Below are positions 11,801 through 20,071 of a stretch of DNA of 64,000 nt, piece after piece (the stretch's first letter is position 1; each line of letters opens with the position of its first letter). The position numbers and the translations under genes were made by a program. A model generated the notes under the pieces. That model had not been told where the DNA came from. It made no database searches and saw only the letters and a list, made by a program, of their open reading frames with translations. The DNA comes from JAUHXS01 sp965213575 (GTDB lineage: Bacteria > Bacteroidota > Bacteroidia > Chitinophagales > JAUHXS01). Location: assembly GCA_965213575.1 (NCBI GenBank), contig CBDBZN010000028.1, forward strand, positions 78,321 to 142,320, given 5' to 3'.

Positions 11801-12142
11801 AGCTATGTTGCCATCTAAATTAATAGCAAAAACTTCCGGTGTTCCGTCCGCATCAATATCTCCGGTAATACCTAAATTTATTGCTCCGTAGCTATTTTCC
11901 GGATTAGTCCATAGTTTGACTAACTCAAAAGTATCAGAATTCGGGTAAACCACACAAGTAGTATCTCCATCAGGAATACCTAAATAAAAATCTTCGCATG
12001 GTTCGGTATTGCCACATTCAGGGTCATAGCAATCTATCAGCCCATCCATATCATCATCAATACCGTTATCACATATCTCTTGCCCATATACAATGCATCC
12101 CCAAAAAAGAAGTGAAAATATATATAAGATATAGTTACTCAT
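8837..12142 (-). CDS. FG-GAP/VCBS-repeat surface protein with CHU_C (T9SS type B) domain, 1101 aa
   Basis: After the signal peptide (1-20) the mature protein opens with EICDNGIDDDMDGLIDCYDPEC, an acidic Cys-containing opener common in Bacteroidota surface proteins. Residues ~80-480 hold repeated Asp-rich FG-GAP-like loops (DIDADGTPEVF, DVDKDGFGEVF, DFNEDGTPELYG, DLNCDGIKEI) expected to bind Ca2+ in an integrin-alpha-like propeller. Several Ig/PKD-like modules with the motif TxYLLTIxDSFGC follow at ~640-1000. The last ~90 residues (VPSVFSPNGDGLND, MAIYNRWGDNIYQ, GWDGTYNNQPQPVGMYYY) are a textbook CHU_C domain. It lies between two genes with 0-4 nt spacing, so it is in one operon with them. It is probably an adhesin. 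Confidence 0.88.
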   Translation of the reverse strand: MSNYILYIFSLLFWGCIVYGQEICDNGIDDDMDGLIDCYDPECGNTEPCEDFYLGIPDGDTTCVVYPNSDTFELVKLWTNPENSYGAINLGITGDIDADGTPEVFAINLDGNIAVINGKTGKTENYMGGYGINFFSEAVAIGDVDKDGFGEVFTRGFDGLESYNHLGVRRWRSSTFLGRLNLADFNEDGTPELYGQLTIVNSLTGEKLASRRGNSSHNSAVAMDILPDTFCNICTGLELAAGDTVYAVDIENGIIQPVSWIEGKGDGWTSVADVNVDGQLDIVVQRSFKYGFRPIWVYVWDPITGEQIGTDYIPYPEGTNVFAYAGRANVGNYDSDSELEIGLAEADFYTVLDYNPISDSLLIKWKYPTTDRSSGYTGSSAFDLNCDGIKEILYRDEANLYIFDGPTGKVRAKTPCTSGTGGEFPVVVDVNNDGYANIVCDCGTSPTDISQPGNMTAFGSKNYNWVGTRKVFNQYNYFATNVNDDLTIPTVIQSTTHDSLPILNAFLNQPSLLDKFGNPICYVPGVDLSVTIDALIDNDCEYTIGVSICNHTDKENSNAAISLEFYEGIPLPDHTNLMSKQQITASLSLDECNYQEFTFPKNRSYKLYVVLSDTFTDCNLDNNMDSVDVTSPIEVSFTGLDSFYCLGDDKDTLKFSPAGGFFEGEGISDSIFDPNLVAPGGPYSITYNYITTSPACTLQATRSTYVGPDVTFPRDRDRCSNDTVRLVAKGGTSYLWQPSTGLSDSTSGDILAYPSETTTYLLTIADSFGCQATEDVLITLQSSPELSLNISDTTVCEGEEILLEASGATSYFWSPTQGLSSNTGSQVLFQGTSSVIYKVTGVNEFNCLSFDSISISVIPAPKLSLDTVICLGDTATIIEDINYEYDWEEVNSLLLLPNIIKLFPEQSTTYYYTISDMNSCVWDDSVIVTVPEYNFSNFDTTLFLGECLSVNLSPLNFTYNWQPMVGVSDSSIFNPSLCPLASTLYQLTGTDSNGCSFNALYNIEIIDEALIAVPSVFSPNGDGLNDLFIPFLKGVESGQMAIYNRWGDNIYQINKLEDMAAGWDGTYNNQPQPVGMYYYIISVIDINKTQGSKEGSFMLLR

Positions 12143-12946
12143 CTACTGTTTATAAATTTTAAAATGTAGTGTATGAGCATTACTATCGACTAAAATGACT
12201 TGATATATTCCACTTTCAAGAAAGGCCAAGTTAAACGAGGAATTAGAGGTAAAGCTTCCTGAATAAACTATTGCGCCCAATTGATTATAGATATTTAATT
12301 TTCCCGAAAGCTGTGATACTGAAATATTTAAAATATCTTCTACGGGATTGGGGTAAAAATTATAACTAAGATTCGACTCGTTGGAAATAGATGTTGTTGA
12401 ATCGGAACATTCTTCCACAGCAACAGTTACAGAGTCTACAAAACATTCAGTAGTCTCATTGTTTTCTACGGTGGTTAATAAATGATAAGTAGTTTCCTGA
12501 GCAAGGCAAGCCATAAAATTTTGAGTATTAGCTAACACAACCGACCCATACCACTGATAAAAATCTCTGTCCGGTTGACCTTTAAGCGTGATGCAGGAAT
12601 CTTTGCATATAGTCATATCATTTTGTATTATTTCATTCTGATATACTATTTGAGAAGCTATAGTAGTAATAATAATAGTATCCTCAATGGTTCGTCGCGG
12701 ATCAAAGGCAATATCTATATATTTCCCTAAAATCGTATCTGCCCCCGCTGTTGTACCACAATAGGTTATCGATCTCGTTCGCTCACCTGTTGACCATTGA
12801 TAATCTTCCTTACCTGGCGGAGCTGACAATTCAATACATTCCAAACAAATAGTTCTGTCCGGGCCTAAAAATCCCTTTTGTCCAAATGTGTTGAAACAAA
12901 AGAAAAAAGCACAACCTATGTATAATATACAGGTTAATTTATTCAT
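12143..12946 (-). CDS. secreted protein with T9SS type A sorting domain, 267 aa
   Basis: A signal peptide (~1-22, ending CFNTFGQ) is followed by two short Ig-like segments with the motif YQWSTGERTRSITY and FYQWYGSVVLANTQNF. Each carries Cys pairs in CLEC and CKDSC contexts. The C-terminal ~75 residues begin YNFYPNPVEDILNISV and continue with LNIYNQLGAIVYSG and ESGIYQVILVD, a type A T9SS signal. The stop codon TAG is directly followed by the ATG of the FG-GAP gene, so the two are surely co-transcribed. There is no catalytic motif. It could be a small partner of the large downstream protein. Confidence 0.8.
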   Translation of the reverse strand: MNKLTCILYIGCAFFFCFNTFGQKGFLGPDRTICLECIELSAPPGKEDYQWSTGERTRSITYCGTTAGADTILGKYIDIAFDPRRTIEDTIIITTIASQIVYQNEIIQNDMTICKDSCITLKGQPDRDFYQWYGSVVLANTQNFMACLAQETTYHLLTTVENNETTECFVDSVTVAVEECSDSTTSISNESNLSYNFYPNPVEDILNISVSQLSGKLNIYNQLGAIVYSGSFTSNSSFNLAFLESGIYQVILVDSNAHTLHFKIYKQ

Positions 12947-12959
12947 GCATATATATTTG

Positions 12960-13005
12960 AAAGCTTTATTAAATTTAGTGTTATATTTTTTGATAATAAA
13001 GCTTT
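12960..13005. repeat. 12-bp inverted repeat between two surface-protein genes
   Basis: The arms AAAGCTTTATTA (12960-12971) and TAATAAAGCTTT (12994-13005) are perfect reverse complements around a 22-nt AT-rich spacer. The right arm overlaps the stop codon of the gene that ends at 13004. In that gene's transcript this would form a hairpin at the very end, so it may be a weak terminator or a 3'-end stabiliser that sets expression between two operon segments. Confidence 0.4.
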
Positions 13006-14923
13006 ATCTTATTAATGTAAAATTTCCTACAGCGAGCTCTTCTACTTCACCATCCTGATACAATATGGCTACTTTATATAAATAGCTTCCATTTTTAACT
13101 TCATTACCCTCCAACATGCCATCCCATCCGGTTTCTGAAAAGCCTTTATATAATCGCCGGCCCAACCTATCATAAATTTCTAACTGTAAATTTGGAATGG
13201 TAGAAACCACCTTAAATACATCATTAACATTATCATTATCCGGTGTAAATGCATTGGGAATATAATATCTCTTACAGGGAACATCAACATAGATTCTAGC
13301 ACTATCTAATATACATAGATCTTTATAATATAGTTGGTAGGTTGTAGGTTTTAAAGGAAATATTAATGGATTTTTTATACTATTATTAGATATAGATTCA
13401 TTAGGAGCCCATATATATTCACCATTTTCTTCATCGACAGAAGGTGTTACTTGAATAGAATCGCCTAAACAAATCTCATAATGCTGATCTTCCAAACCAA
13501 TGGGTTGGGGGGGAGTGATACTAATTTTTTGTGTATCTCTATGAGGAATACAACACTGATCCCAAGCTGCTAAAACTACTGCATATGTGCTATCATTTGA
13601 ATAATAATGACTTGGATTGCGCATGGTAGAAACATTCTCAGCTCCACTGCCGGGATTACCAAAATCCCATTCAAGCTTAGTAGAGTTGCCTATATATTCA
13701 AAATGAACAGTATCTCCCAAACAGGTATCTTGATAAGTAAAATCAACTTCCAAATTAGGCTCATATGCAATAGGAAAATTAGGTAATCCATAGGTAGAAA
13801 CAGTGGTAGAATCAAATAGTTTAATAACCGTATCTTTAAAGTTGCATAAAACTCCTACATTGTTAGGATCTTCTATAACGCCAATTGCTGAGAGGCCCGG
13901 CCTGGCAACATATATCTTATTATCCGGCCCACGTTGTAGCTGTCCTATATTATTAAAACTAAAACTAGCTATTAACTCAATATTATTGCCATTAGTTAAA
14001 TCAATTTGCCATAGATCCTTCTCTACACCTGCTACTGATATATAAATCTTACTGTTGTCTGAAGAAAATTCTAAGCCAGACAAACCCGGTAAACCTTCCT
14101 GAATCTCATAGTTACCTATATTTAGTTTTACGCCCATTGAGGCTATGCCGGTATTAATATTGAAGTCATATATATGCACTTCAACTCTAGAATTAGCTCC
14201 AACTGAAGGATATACAAATGCCAAACGGCTTCCATCTGGAGAAATCTTTATTTGCCCGGACCAATCAAGAGATTCATTAAGAGCAGTATCTATTGCTGTA
14301 CTAATTATTGGTGGATCAATGCCTTCACAATTCACTTTATAACTTAATATATCAAAGCTTGGATAGTCTTGTGCAATCACCCAATAATAAGAAGCTGTAT
14401 CTTTGCATACTTGAATTGCAGTTATCCTTTCAGCTACTTTAGGATGAAGATCATTATTTTTACTTGTAACTTCTCCTAGGCCGCCATCGGCATTTATATC
14501 TATTATGCTGTAGTTTAAACAACCTTCACAATATTCCTCTGCTAACCCACCACTAGCATCCGTAGTAAATAAATAATATAGATTTTCTTTACAAGGAACA
14601 GGAATGATAATACTATTTTGAGAGGAAGATGGATGACCATTTAATCCACCTCCATTTAGCATCATGTTGTTTTCTTTATTCCAAATTGTATCTCCATCCG
14701 TATAAAATAAAAGATTTCCTTCCCAATCAGAAATTGTGGCACAACCTTCCGGGGCTTCAAAACCATCTATTTTAAATGGAGCAGGAGGGGCTTGACTAAA
14801 ATCTAAACCTGCTTGCTTTCCAAATATCCACGTGTTGTTGACTTGAGAGAATGCAATATTATTTACTCCTGTTACCAATAGGCTTATAAGAATAAAATTA
14901 TAATAGCAAAATAAGTGATTCAT
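13004..14923 (-). CDS. PKD-domain surface protein with CHU_C (T9SS type B) domain, 639 aa
   Basis: A signal peptide (~1-26) is followed by NTWIFGKQAGLDFS and GNLLFYTDGDTIWN, the start of a ~370-residue WD40-like beta-propeller region with many Bacteroidota homologs. A PKD module sits at ~395-470 (VHFEYIGNSTKLEWDFG). The C-terminus (YIPNAFTPDNDNVNDVF, LEIYDRLGRRLYKG, GWDGMLEGNEVKNGSYLYK) is a CHU_C domain. It is a clear paralog of 29183-31279, sharing the propeller opening. It is the first gene of the minus-strand cluster and faces the divergent gene at 15141 across ~220 AT-rich bases. Role is unknown; it is a surface or secreted protein. Confidence 0.85.
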   Translation of the reverse strand: MNHLFCYYNFILISLLVTGVNNIAFSQVNNTWIFGKQAGLDFSQAPPAPFKIDGFEAPEGCATISDWEGNLLFYTDGDTIWNKENNMMLNGGGLNGHPSSSQNSIIIPVPCKENLYYLFTTDASGGLAEEYCEGCLNYSIIDINADGGLGEVTSKNNDLHPKVAERITAIQVCKDTASYYWVIAQDYPSFDILSYKVNCEGIDPPIISTAIDTALNESLDWSGQIKISPDGSRLAFVYPSVGANSRVEVHIYDFNINTGIASMGVKLNIGNYEIQEGLPGLSGLEFSSDNSKIYISVAGVEKDLWQIDLTNGNNIELIASFSFNNIGQLQRGPDNKIYVARPGLSAIGVIEDPNNVGVLCNFKDTVIKLFDSTTVSTYGLPNFPIAYEPNLEVDFTYQDTCLGDTVHFEYIGNSTKLEWDFGNPGSGAENVSTMRNPSHYYSNDSTYAVVLAAWDQCCIPHRDTQKISITPPQPIGLEDQHYEICLGDSIQVTPSVDEENGEYIWAPNESISNNSIKNPLIFPLKPTTYQLYYKDLCILDSARIYVDVPCKRYYIPNAFTPDNDNVNDVFKVVSTIPNLQLEIYDRLGRRLYKGFSETGWDGMLEGNEVKNGSYLYKVAILYQDGEVEELAVGNFTLIR

Positions 14924-15140
14924 AACTTTATTTATAAAAGTAAGTTTATATCAATCTTTTAAAGTTCTCATAAGCAAGAATTAGATAGAATATAAGTTTT
15001 TCTAATCGGGTAAATATGAAAATAAACACATCCACCTGATTAAAAAAATATTAATTTGCAATTTTATTAACTATAAATATTAAATTTATCAATATTAATT
15101 GACTGATATTCAACATAATTTTAATGTTAAATGTTAAATA

Positions 15141-16610
15141 ATGTCTACCCAATTATCAAGTTTAGATTTATATAATCTCATACACACTCTTACCGGAGCG
15201 GAAAAGAAAGTTTTTAAAGCACATTGTAATATGGTAGACAGAAGAAAAAGTCATATGTATTTGCAAATGTTCCAGATATACGACACTGCTACTACCTATG
15301 ACAAAGGAGCCATAAACAAAAGGGTCATCCAATTAAAAACAGCTCATCCTAATGTATTGCGACACAACTTATATAAAGTTATTATGAGAAGTATGAGATC
15401 GGTAGATAATAAAACTTTGGTAGAAGCTAACGTACATCAGCTACTTCATAATGCGGAGTATCTTTTTCACAAAGGGTTGTTAGGCCAATCATATAAACAC
15501 TTAGTTAAAGCTAAGCAATTGGCTGAGAAAATGCATTTTCTTCATTTACTGCCTAGTATATATTTCAAGCAATCTGAGCTCTACAATAAATTCATTCATC
15601 CTTCTATATATTACAGTTCGTGGCATCAAGATTTTCAGAAACATTATAAACAATTACAAGAAGTAATGGAATTACGCACGCTAGCATTACAACTTTATGA
15701 AATTTATAAAACTTATGGTTGGACGCACGTATATCAACACCAAGCGGAAATTAATCAACTCATGAGTAATCCTGTCTTACAAATCGATGATAATCTCCTT
15801 TCGCCTTATGCAATAGTACAAAAATGCTATATTCATGCGATCTACTTTCAGTTTATGTGGCAACAAGAAAAAGCTTATGAAGCTATCCAGAAGGCATATC
15901 CATACGCTAAAAAACTTAAAACTAGTTTTGAGTCTCTATATTTAGTATTCTTACAATTACATTTTACCACTGCTACCGATTATTCCAAATTTAAAGAAGG
16001 CGCAGAAGTTTTAAAGGAATTTAGGAATCATAAAACAAACAGCATTTACATTAAAAATACTTTACTCGTAGAGTATGAAATATTATATATGCATTGGGCT
16101 ATCAATACCGCAGAAAAGGATAATATTGCCCTTGCCATCAGTACAATTAAAGAAAAAATTAAATATATAGGCGAACAAGGAATGATTGTATATGGGCTTT
16201 TTTATTTAGCCTATAGCAATTTTCTCCTAAATAATTATAGTGACGCACTAATCTCCATTGAAAAGTTTTGGACAGCTAATAAAAATGAAGTACGAACAGA
16301 TTTGATAATTCCTTCTAAATTCCTGCACATGATGATCTATTATGAATTAAAAGAATACCGCTATTTAGAATCATATGCTGTTACCACTCAATCATATATT
16401 AAAAAGCAACGAGAGGCATTGCCATTTGAAAAAGACTTATTAAGAATTTTTAAGAATTTAAATAAATCATTAAGTGGTCAAATTAGAGAAGAAGTTTGGC
16501 AAGATCTTTTAACGTCTTACCAAAAGACTATTCAAAATAAGGCAGCAAAGCCTTATCTATGGAATATAAACTATGAAAAATGGTTAAAGTATAAAATAGA
16601 AACTTCTTAG
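15141..16610 (+). CDS. Bacteroidota helical (TPR-like) protein of unknown function, 489 aa
   Basis: There is no signal peptide or membrane segment, so it is probably cytoplasmic. The N-terminus has a conserved-looking block (LYNLIHTLTGAEKKVFKAHC ... YLQMFQIYD ... VLRHNLYKVIMRSMRS). I recall similar 'LTxxEKxxFK ... LYxxIxxSLR' proteins as multi-copy hypotheticals in this phylum. The rest is all-helical with alternating aromatic and hydrophobic residues, consistent with TPR-like superhelix repeats (for example YLFHKGLLGQSYKHLVKAKQ). It is divergent from a T9SS cargo gene. A collapsed copy at 5.7 kb sits in the same position relative to another cargo gene, which suggests a linked regulatory or assembly role. 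That link is inference only. Confidence 0.75.
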   Translation: MSTQLSSLDLYNLIHTLTGAEKKVFKAHCNMVDRRKSHMYLQMFQIYDTATTYDKGAINKRVIQLKTAHPNVLRHNLYKVIMRSMRSVDNKTLVEANVHQLLHNAEYLFHKGLLGQSYKHLVKAKQLAEKMHFLHLLPSIYFKQSELYNKFIHPSIYYSSWHQDFQKHYKQLQEVMELRTLALQLYEIYKTYGWTHVYQHQAEINQLMSNPVLQIDDNLLSPYAIVQKCYIHAIYFQFMWQQEKAYEAIQKAYPYAKKLKTSFESLYLVFLQLHFTTATDYSKFKEGAEVLKEFRNHKTNSIYIKNTLLVEYEILYMHWAINTAEKDNIALAISTIKEKIKYIGEQGMIVYGLFYLAYSNFLLNNYSDALISIEKFWTANKNEVRTDLIIPSKFLHMMIYYELKEYRYLESYAVTTQSYIKKQREALPFEKDLLRIFKNLNKSLSGQIREEVWQDLLTSYQKTIQNKAAKPYLWNINYEKWLKYKIETS

Positions 16611-16908
16611 GTTACTTTACGGTAAGTCAGACAGGTTCGCAATTCGAGATTGTGTTGCTTGAAAAAAGGCCGTTTTTCCACCCAGAGATTTCAGATAATT
16701 TCTAAAAAGACGACCACTCCTTCATACCGAAGGCAATTTCTGTGTCAGCATAAGCAGGCCAGGAATCTTATCGCTATTTCTGGCAGGCAATAAAACATTA
16801 TTGATGTGATCTATCAAAGTGTAGCCTTAAGTCACACTTCAATTATTTAAAATTTCAAAATAAAACTTCAAAAACGCCAACTAATTTTAGTGCCTAAGCA
16901 TGCGGCTT
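16611..16908. other. 298-nt intergenic region, nothing recognised except a shared 3' flank
   Basis: This lies between two convergent genes. It contains GTTGCTTGAAAAAAGGCC at 16653-16670, which recurs at 5778-5795 next to the collapsed paralog. No ORF, tRNA or clear terminator with a T-run is visible in the rest. Confidence 0.5.
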
Positions 16909-17427
16909 CTAATCCCTCAACACAATAATAATAGCATGTATAATCCCTGGAATTACAAAAAGTAAGGTTAATAAAATATTTAACCAAAAAGCTCCAATAA
17001 ACCCCTCATCTAATAATACTGCCAATGGAGGAATCAGAAATGCTAAAATCAAATATATTAAATTAGAACCGCCTTCAGCTTTAAATTGTTTATTACTGGT
17101 TTTTGCATTTTTAACGATGCTTTTGACTTCTTTTTTAATGAATTTTCTATTCATATGGTCATTGGCTACAGGAATCAAAGACGTTGCTTTGTCAGTAGCA
17201 ACTGCCGGTGCAGCTGTTTCTTTCTTGGAAACAGTTTTCTCGTCTGTGAGCAGCTCGGTACTAGCCATTAAGTTTCCGGTAACTGCCTCTATACCTTTCT
17301 CTGGGACATAGCTCAGTTTTGGTCCTAATATTTGATTTTTAAATAAAGAAGCTGTTTGCATTCTATTGCACGAAGCAAAGAATAGTATAGAAATGAAAAA
17401 GATTAAGTTAAAGGTTAATTTTTGCAT
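16909..17427 (-). CDS. lipoprotein with a Pmp3/YqaE membrane domain
   Basis: I choose the ATG at 17427 because MQKLTFNLIFFISILFFASC then forms a lipoprotein signal with Cys20, and it leaves a 14-nt gap to the peptidase stop; an in-frame start at 17460 would overlap that gene. The middle (~21-120) is a low-complexity, Thr/Lys/Ala-rich linker. The last ~50 residues (LIYLILAFLIPPLAVLLDEG, then FWLNILLTLLFVIPGIIHAI) are a Pmp3/YqaE two-helix domain, known from small hydrophobic membrane proteins linked to ion and membrane-potential stress. A lipoprotein-anchored YqaE of this form is common in Bacteroidota. It is likely in one operon with the upstream peptidase. Confidence 0.8.
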   Translation of the reverse strand: MQKLTFNLIFFISILFFASCNRMQTASLFKNQILGPKLSYVPEKGIEAVTGNLMASTELLTDEKTVSKKETAAPAVATDKATSLIPVANDHMNRKFIKKEVKSIVKNAKTSNKQFKAEGGSNLIYLILAFLIPPLAVLLDEGFIGAFWLNILLTLLFVIPGIIHAIIIVLRD

Positions 17428-17441
17428 GATTTTAAATTTAT

Positions 17442-18680
17442 TTATCCTATTTTCTTCCAAACTTCATCAGGCACCGCATCTTTGTGAAGGGTGATGCTCA
17501 TCATCTTTAGCTTGATATAATCTTCATGGTAAAAATAATACCCTTTATTTTTACCATTTCTAGCACCGCTGCCGGAGTCTTTGATCAAAAACCACCATCC
17601 ATTTTCATCTTCTTTGTAACCTATCAAATGTATCGCATGGTCATCAGTAGTAGAGCCGTTGTCAAATCGTAATTGCCGGGCATTTTCGTCAATATATTCA
17701 GAAGGAATATCAAAGGTGGGCACCATGGCTACATCATTTATCGGGTCGAGTCCCGGTTCAGAAACATCTCCTCCGATAGAAACAGAATAACCATTTTTAA
17801 CTGCGTGCTTAATGATATTTAGAAAATCATCTAGCGGCACATTAAAATATTCTTTGCTATTCCACCAATTATCCGGCACATCATATTCTGCTTTTTGATA
17901 GTAAGGGCTTTCCATCAACGACATAAAATTCACATATTCTTTAGGATCAATTTTTAAAGTTGCTGAATATTCTTTAGGAGTATATTTTTTACCGTCCACT
18001 TTAAATTTTTCAGGAGTCGGGCCTAAATATTTGTTTAAAATAGATTGAATATCTGATATAATAATTGCTTCATCCCACTGATCGGTTTCTTTGGCAGTAA
18101 GCAATCGGGCTTCCATTTCATCAAACATTTTTGCATGATTATGGAATGTTTGATTTGCTGTTTTACCTTGATAAGCATCTTCCGGCACCAATCCATACTT
18201 TTCAATTAGTCGGGCAACTGCATTAGTTTCAGAACCTTCACTAAAATGCGAAGTTCCTTTCGTTTTGATATATTCTTTAGCTTTTTCAACATACTCCCAA
18301 TAAACCGGGTATAATTCAGATAGATTTACCGGTTGATTCGTTTTTCTAAATACTTCTGATTCTAAAAATGATGAAGTGGAAAAGCACCAGCATGTTCCCG
18401 TATTGCCTTGAGAAATAGGCGCATTACACCATACTGTTTTAAATTCATCGACAGATTGGGGAATATTTTTTCCTGAAAGATCCATTCTAAAAACTTTCTC
18501 TGCTTTGAGTTCTTCTTCACCGGAAGTTTTAAGTATTTCATTATAATATTCATTCCTATAATCCTGATAAATAGCTTTATCTTGTATAGTTTGAGCAAAA
18601 GAAATGCATGAAAAAATTATAAAATAAAAAAGAAAGGAAATACCCTTTGCGGATGAAAAAATAATTTTTAGCTGATGCAT
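17442..18680 (-). CDS. C1-family cysteine peptidase, bleomycin hydrolase/PepC-like, exported
   Basis: A hydrophobic N-terminal signal (~11-29, ending SFAQ) predicts export to the periplasm. The active-site block is QGNTGTCWCFSTSSFLESE with Cys97 as nucleophile. The His is in DDHAIHLIGYKEDENGWWF. The family's Asn position (usually ENSWG) reads KDSGSG, so Asp seems to replace Asn. This matches the C1B bleomycin hydrolase/aminopeptidase C group, which trims peptides from the N-terminus, but those are usually cytoplasmic. The length of 412 aa is near the family norm. The following lipoprotein gene is 14 nt away. Substrate is unknown. Confidence 0.85.
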   Translation of the reverse strand: MHQLKIIFSSAKGISFLFYFIIFSCISFAQTIQDKAIYQDYRNEYYNEILKTSGEEELKAEKVFRMDLSGKNIPQSVDEFKTVWCNAPISQGNTGTCWCFSTSSFLESEVFRKTNQPVNLSELYPVYWEYVEKAKEYIKTKGTSHFSEGSETNAVARLIEKYGLVPEDAYQGKTANQTFHNHAKMFDEMEARLLTAKETDQWDEAIIISDIQSILNKYLGPTPEKFKVDGKKYTPKEYSATLKIDPKEYVNFMSLMESPYYQKAEYDVPDNWWNSKEYFNVPLDDFLNIIKHAVKNGYSVSIGGDVSEPGLDPINDVAMVPTFDIPSEYIDENARQLRFDNGSTTDDHAIHLIGYKEDENGWWFLIKDSGSGARNGKNKGYYFYHEDYIKLKMMSITLHKDAVPDEVWKKIG

Positions 18681-18799
18681 AATTTATAAGTTTATTAGAA
18701 TCATCTTAACTTAATCATTAATTAAAGATATTATTTATAATGATTATTCGTATTTAAAGTATTCTAAAAAATTTCAATCAGCTTTCAGAACTTAGTATA

Positions 18800-19102
18800 T
18801 TATAGCTCTTCTAATATTGTTCTAAATGCTACAAATTTTTCTTTATACTTTTCAGTATGTTCTTTTTGCAGGGCAGGAGCATATTCTTTTTGATATTTGT
18901 CTAAAACAGCTATGTCAGTACAGGAATATTGTATCGCATATGTAATGCCATCTGTTTCATCTTGGTGGAGTAACTTATAGATCTTATTATTTGTAAAACA
19001 GCCGGTATTAATCACATCAGGAATGTGTTTTGCCTGCATCCATTGTAGCCATTCATCATGAATAGAATGATCTACTTTAATGGTAACATTATAGATAATC
19101 AT
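18800..19102 (-). CDS. DUF4286 family protein, 100 aa
   Basis: MIIYNVTIKVDHSIHDEWLQ, then HIPDVINTGCFTNNKIYKLL and QYSCTDIAVLDKYQKEYAP, match the DUF4286 family, a small ferredoxin-like (dimeric alpha/beta barrel) fold common in Bacteroidota with no known function. It starts 10 nt after the atpG stop on the same strand, so it may be read through from the ATP synthase operon. There are no catalytic residues I can point to. Confidence 0.85.
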   Translation of the reverse strand: MIIYNVTIKVDHSIHDEWLQWMQAKHIPDVINTGCFTNNKIYKLLHQDETDGITYAIQYSCTDIAVLDKYQKEYAPALQKEHTEKYKEKFVAFRTILEEL

Positions 19103-19111
19103 GAGAAAAAA

Positions 19112-19999
19112 TTATCCTTGCTCCAATGCTGCAGCACCACTTACGATCTCCGTAAGTTCAGTCGTAATAGCAGCTTGACGGGCTCTATTGTAAGATAACT
19201 TTAAATCTTTTAACAATTCACTGGCATTCTCTGTTGCTTTGTCCATAGCAGTCATTCTCGCACCATGCTCTGAAGCGTTAGACTCCAGTAAAGCTTTGTA
19301 AAACTGAGTTTTTAGAATTTTTGGAATTAATTCTTTTACTAAATAATTTTTATCCGGCTCATAAATATAGTCGATAGCTGTTGCTGCAACTTCTTCTTTT
19401 TCGCTCTTCTCAATAGGTAAAAATCTTTCCAAGCCAAATGTTTGGGTAGCAGCATTTTTAAAGTGGCCGTATACCAACCCAATTCGATCAAATGTACCTT
19501 TTTCAAAAACTTCCATAGCAAACTCTGCCGGCCGAGCTGCAGTTTCAAATGTTAAATTGCTAAATAAATCGACATAATCATTAATAACCTTGTACCCTCT
19601 TTTAGAAAAATACTCATAAACTTTTTTTCCAATACAGAGTACGGATACATTTCCCGCTTTGTACTGTTCTGCATACGAGCCATGAATACGATTTAAGGTT
19701 GTCTTGATAACATTGGCATTAAAGCCTCCGCAAAGGCCTCTGTCAGATGAGATAGCAATTACCAAAACTTTTTGAGGTGCACGATCTTGAAAATAAACCA
19801 AATCATTACTTGTTTCCTCAGTAGAAGCAATATTCTTAAGGATATCTTTAAGTTTATTAGCATAAGGACGCATTAGTGTGATTCTGTCTTGAGCTTTCTT
19901 CAGTTTAGCCGCAGAAACCATTTTCATAGCTTTGGTAATCTGCTGAGTAGATTTTACCGAAGTTATCCTGTTACGTACCTCTTTTAGTTTTCCTGACAT
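19112..19999 (-). CDS. atpG: F0F1 ATP synthase gamma subunit
   Basis: The central rotor shaft of F1. The N-terminal helix (LKEVRNRITSVKSTQQITKA, with KMVSAAKLKKAQ) and the C-terminal helix (YNRARQAAITTELTEIVSGA) that form the coiled-coil axle are both complete, and the Rossmann-like middle contains ISSDRGLCGGFNANV. Its 295 aa is a normal length. It is the last gene of the ATP synthase operon and is separated from atpA by 72 nt of AT-rich sequence with repeated AATTAATAGTTTATAATTA text. Confidence 0.97.
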   Translation of the reverse strand: MSGKLKEVRNRITSVKSTQQITKAMKMVSAAKLKKAQDRITLMRPYANKLKDILKNIASTEETSNDLVYFQDRAPQKVLVIAISSDRGLCGGFNANVIKTTLNRIHGSYAEQYKAGNVSVLCIGKKVYEYFSKRGYKVINDYVDLFSNLTFETAARPAEFAMEVFEKGTFDRIGLVYGHFKNAATQTFGLERFLPIEKSEKEEVAATAIDYIYEPDKNYLVKELIPKILKTQFYKALLESNASEHGARMTAMDKATENASELLKDLKLSYNRARQAAITTELTEIVSGAAALEQG

Positions 20000-20071
20000 T
20001 CGACCAGTTTATAATTAATAGTTTATAATTAAAAATTATTAATTCGTAACTCTAAACTCTTCAATCGTAAA

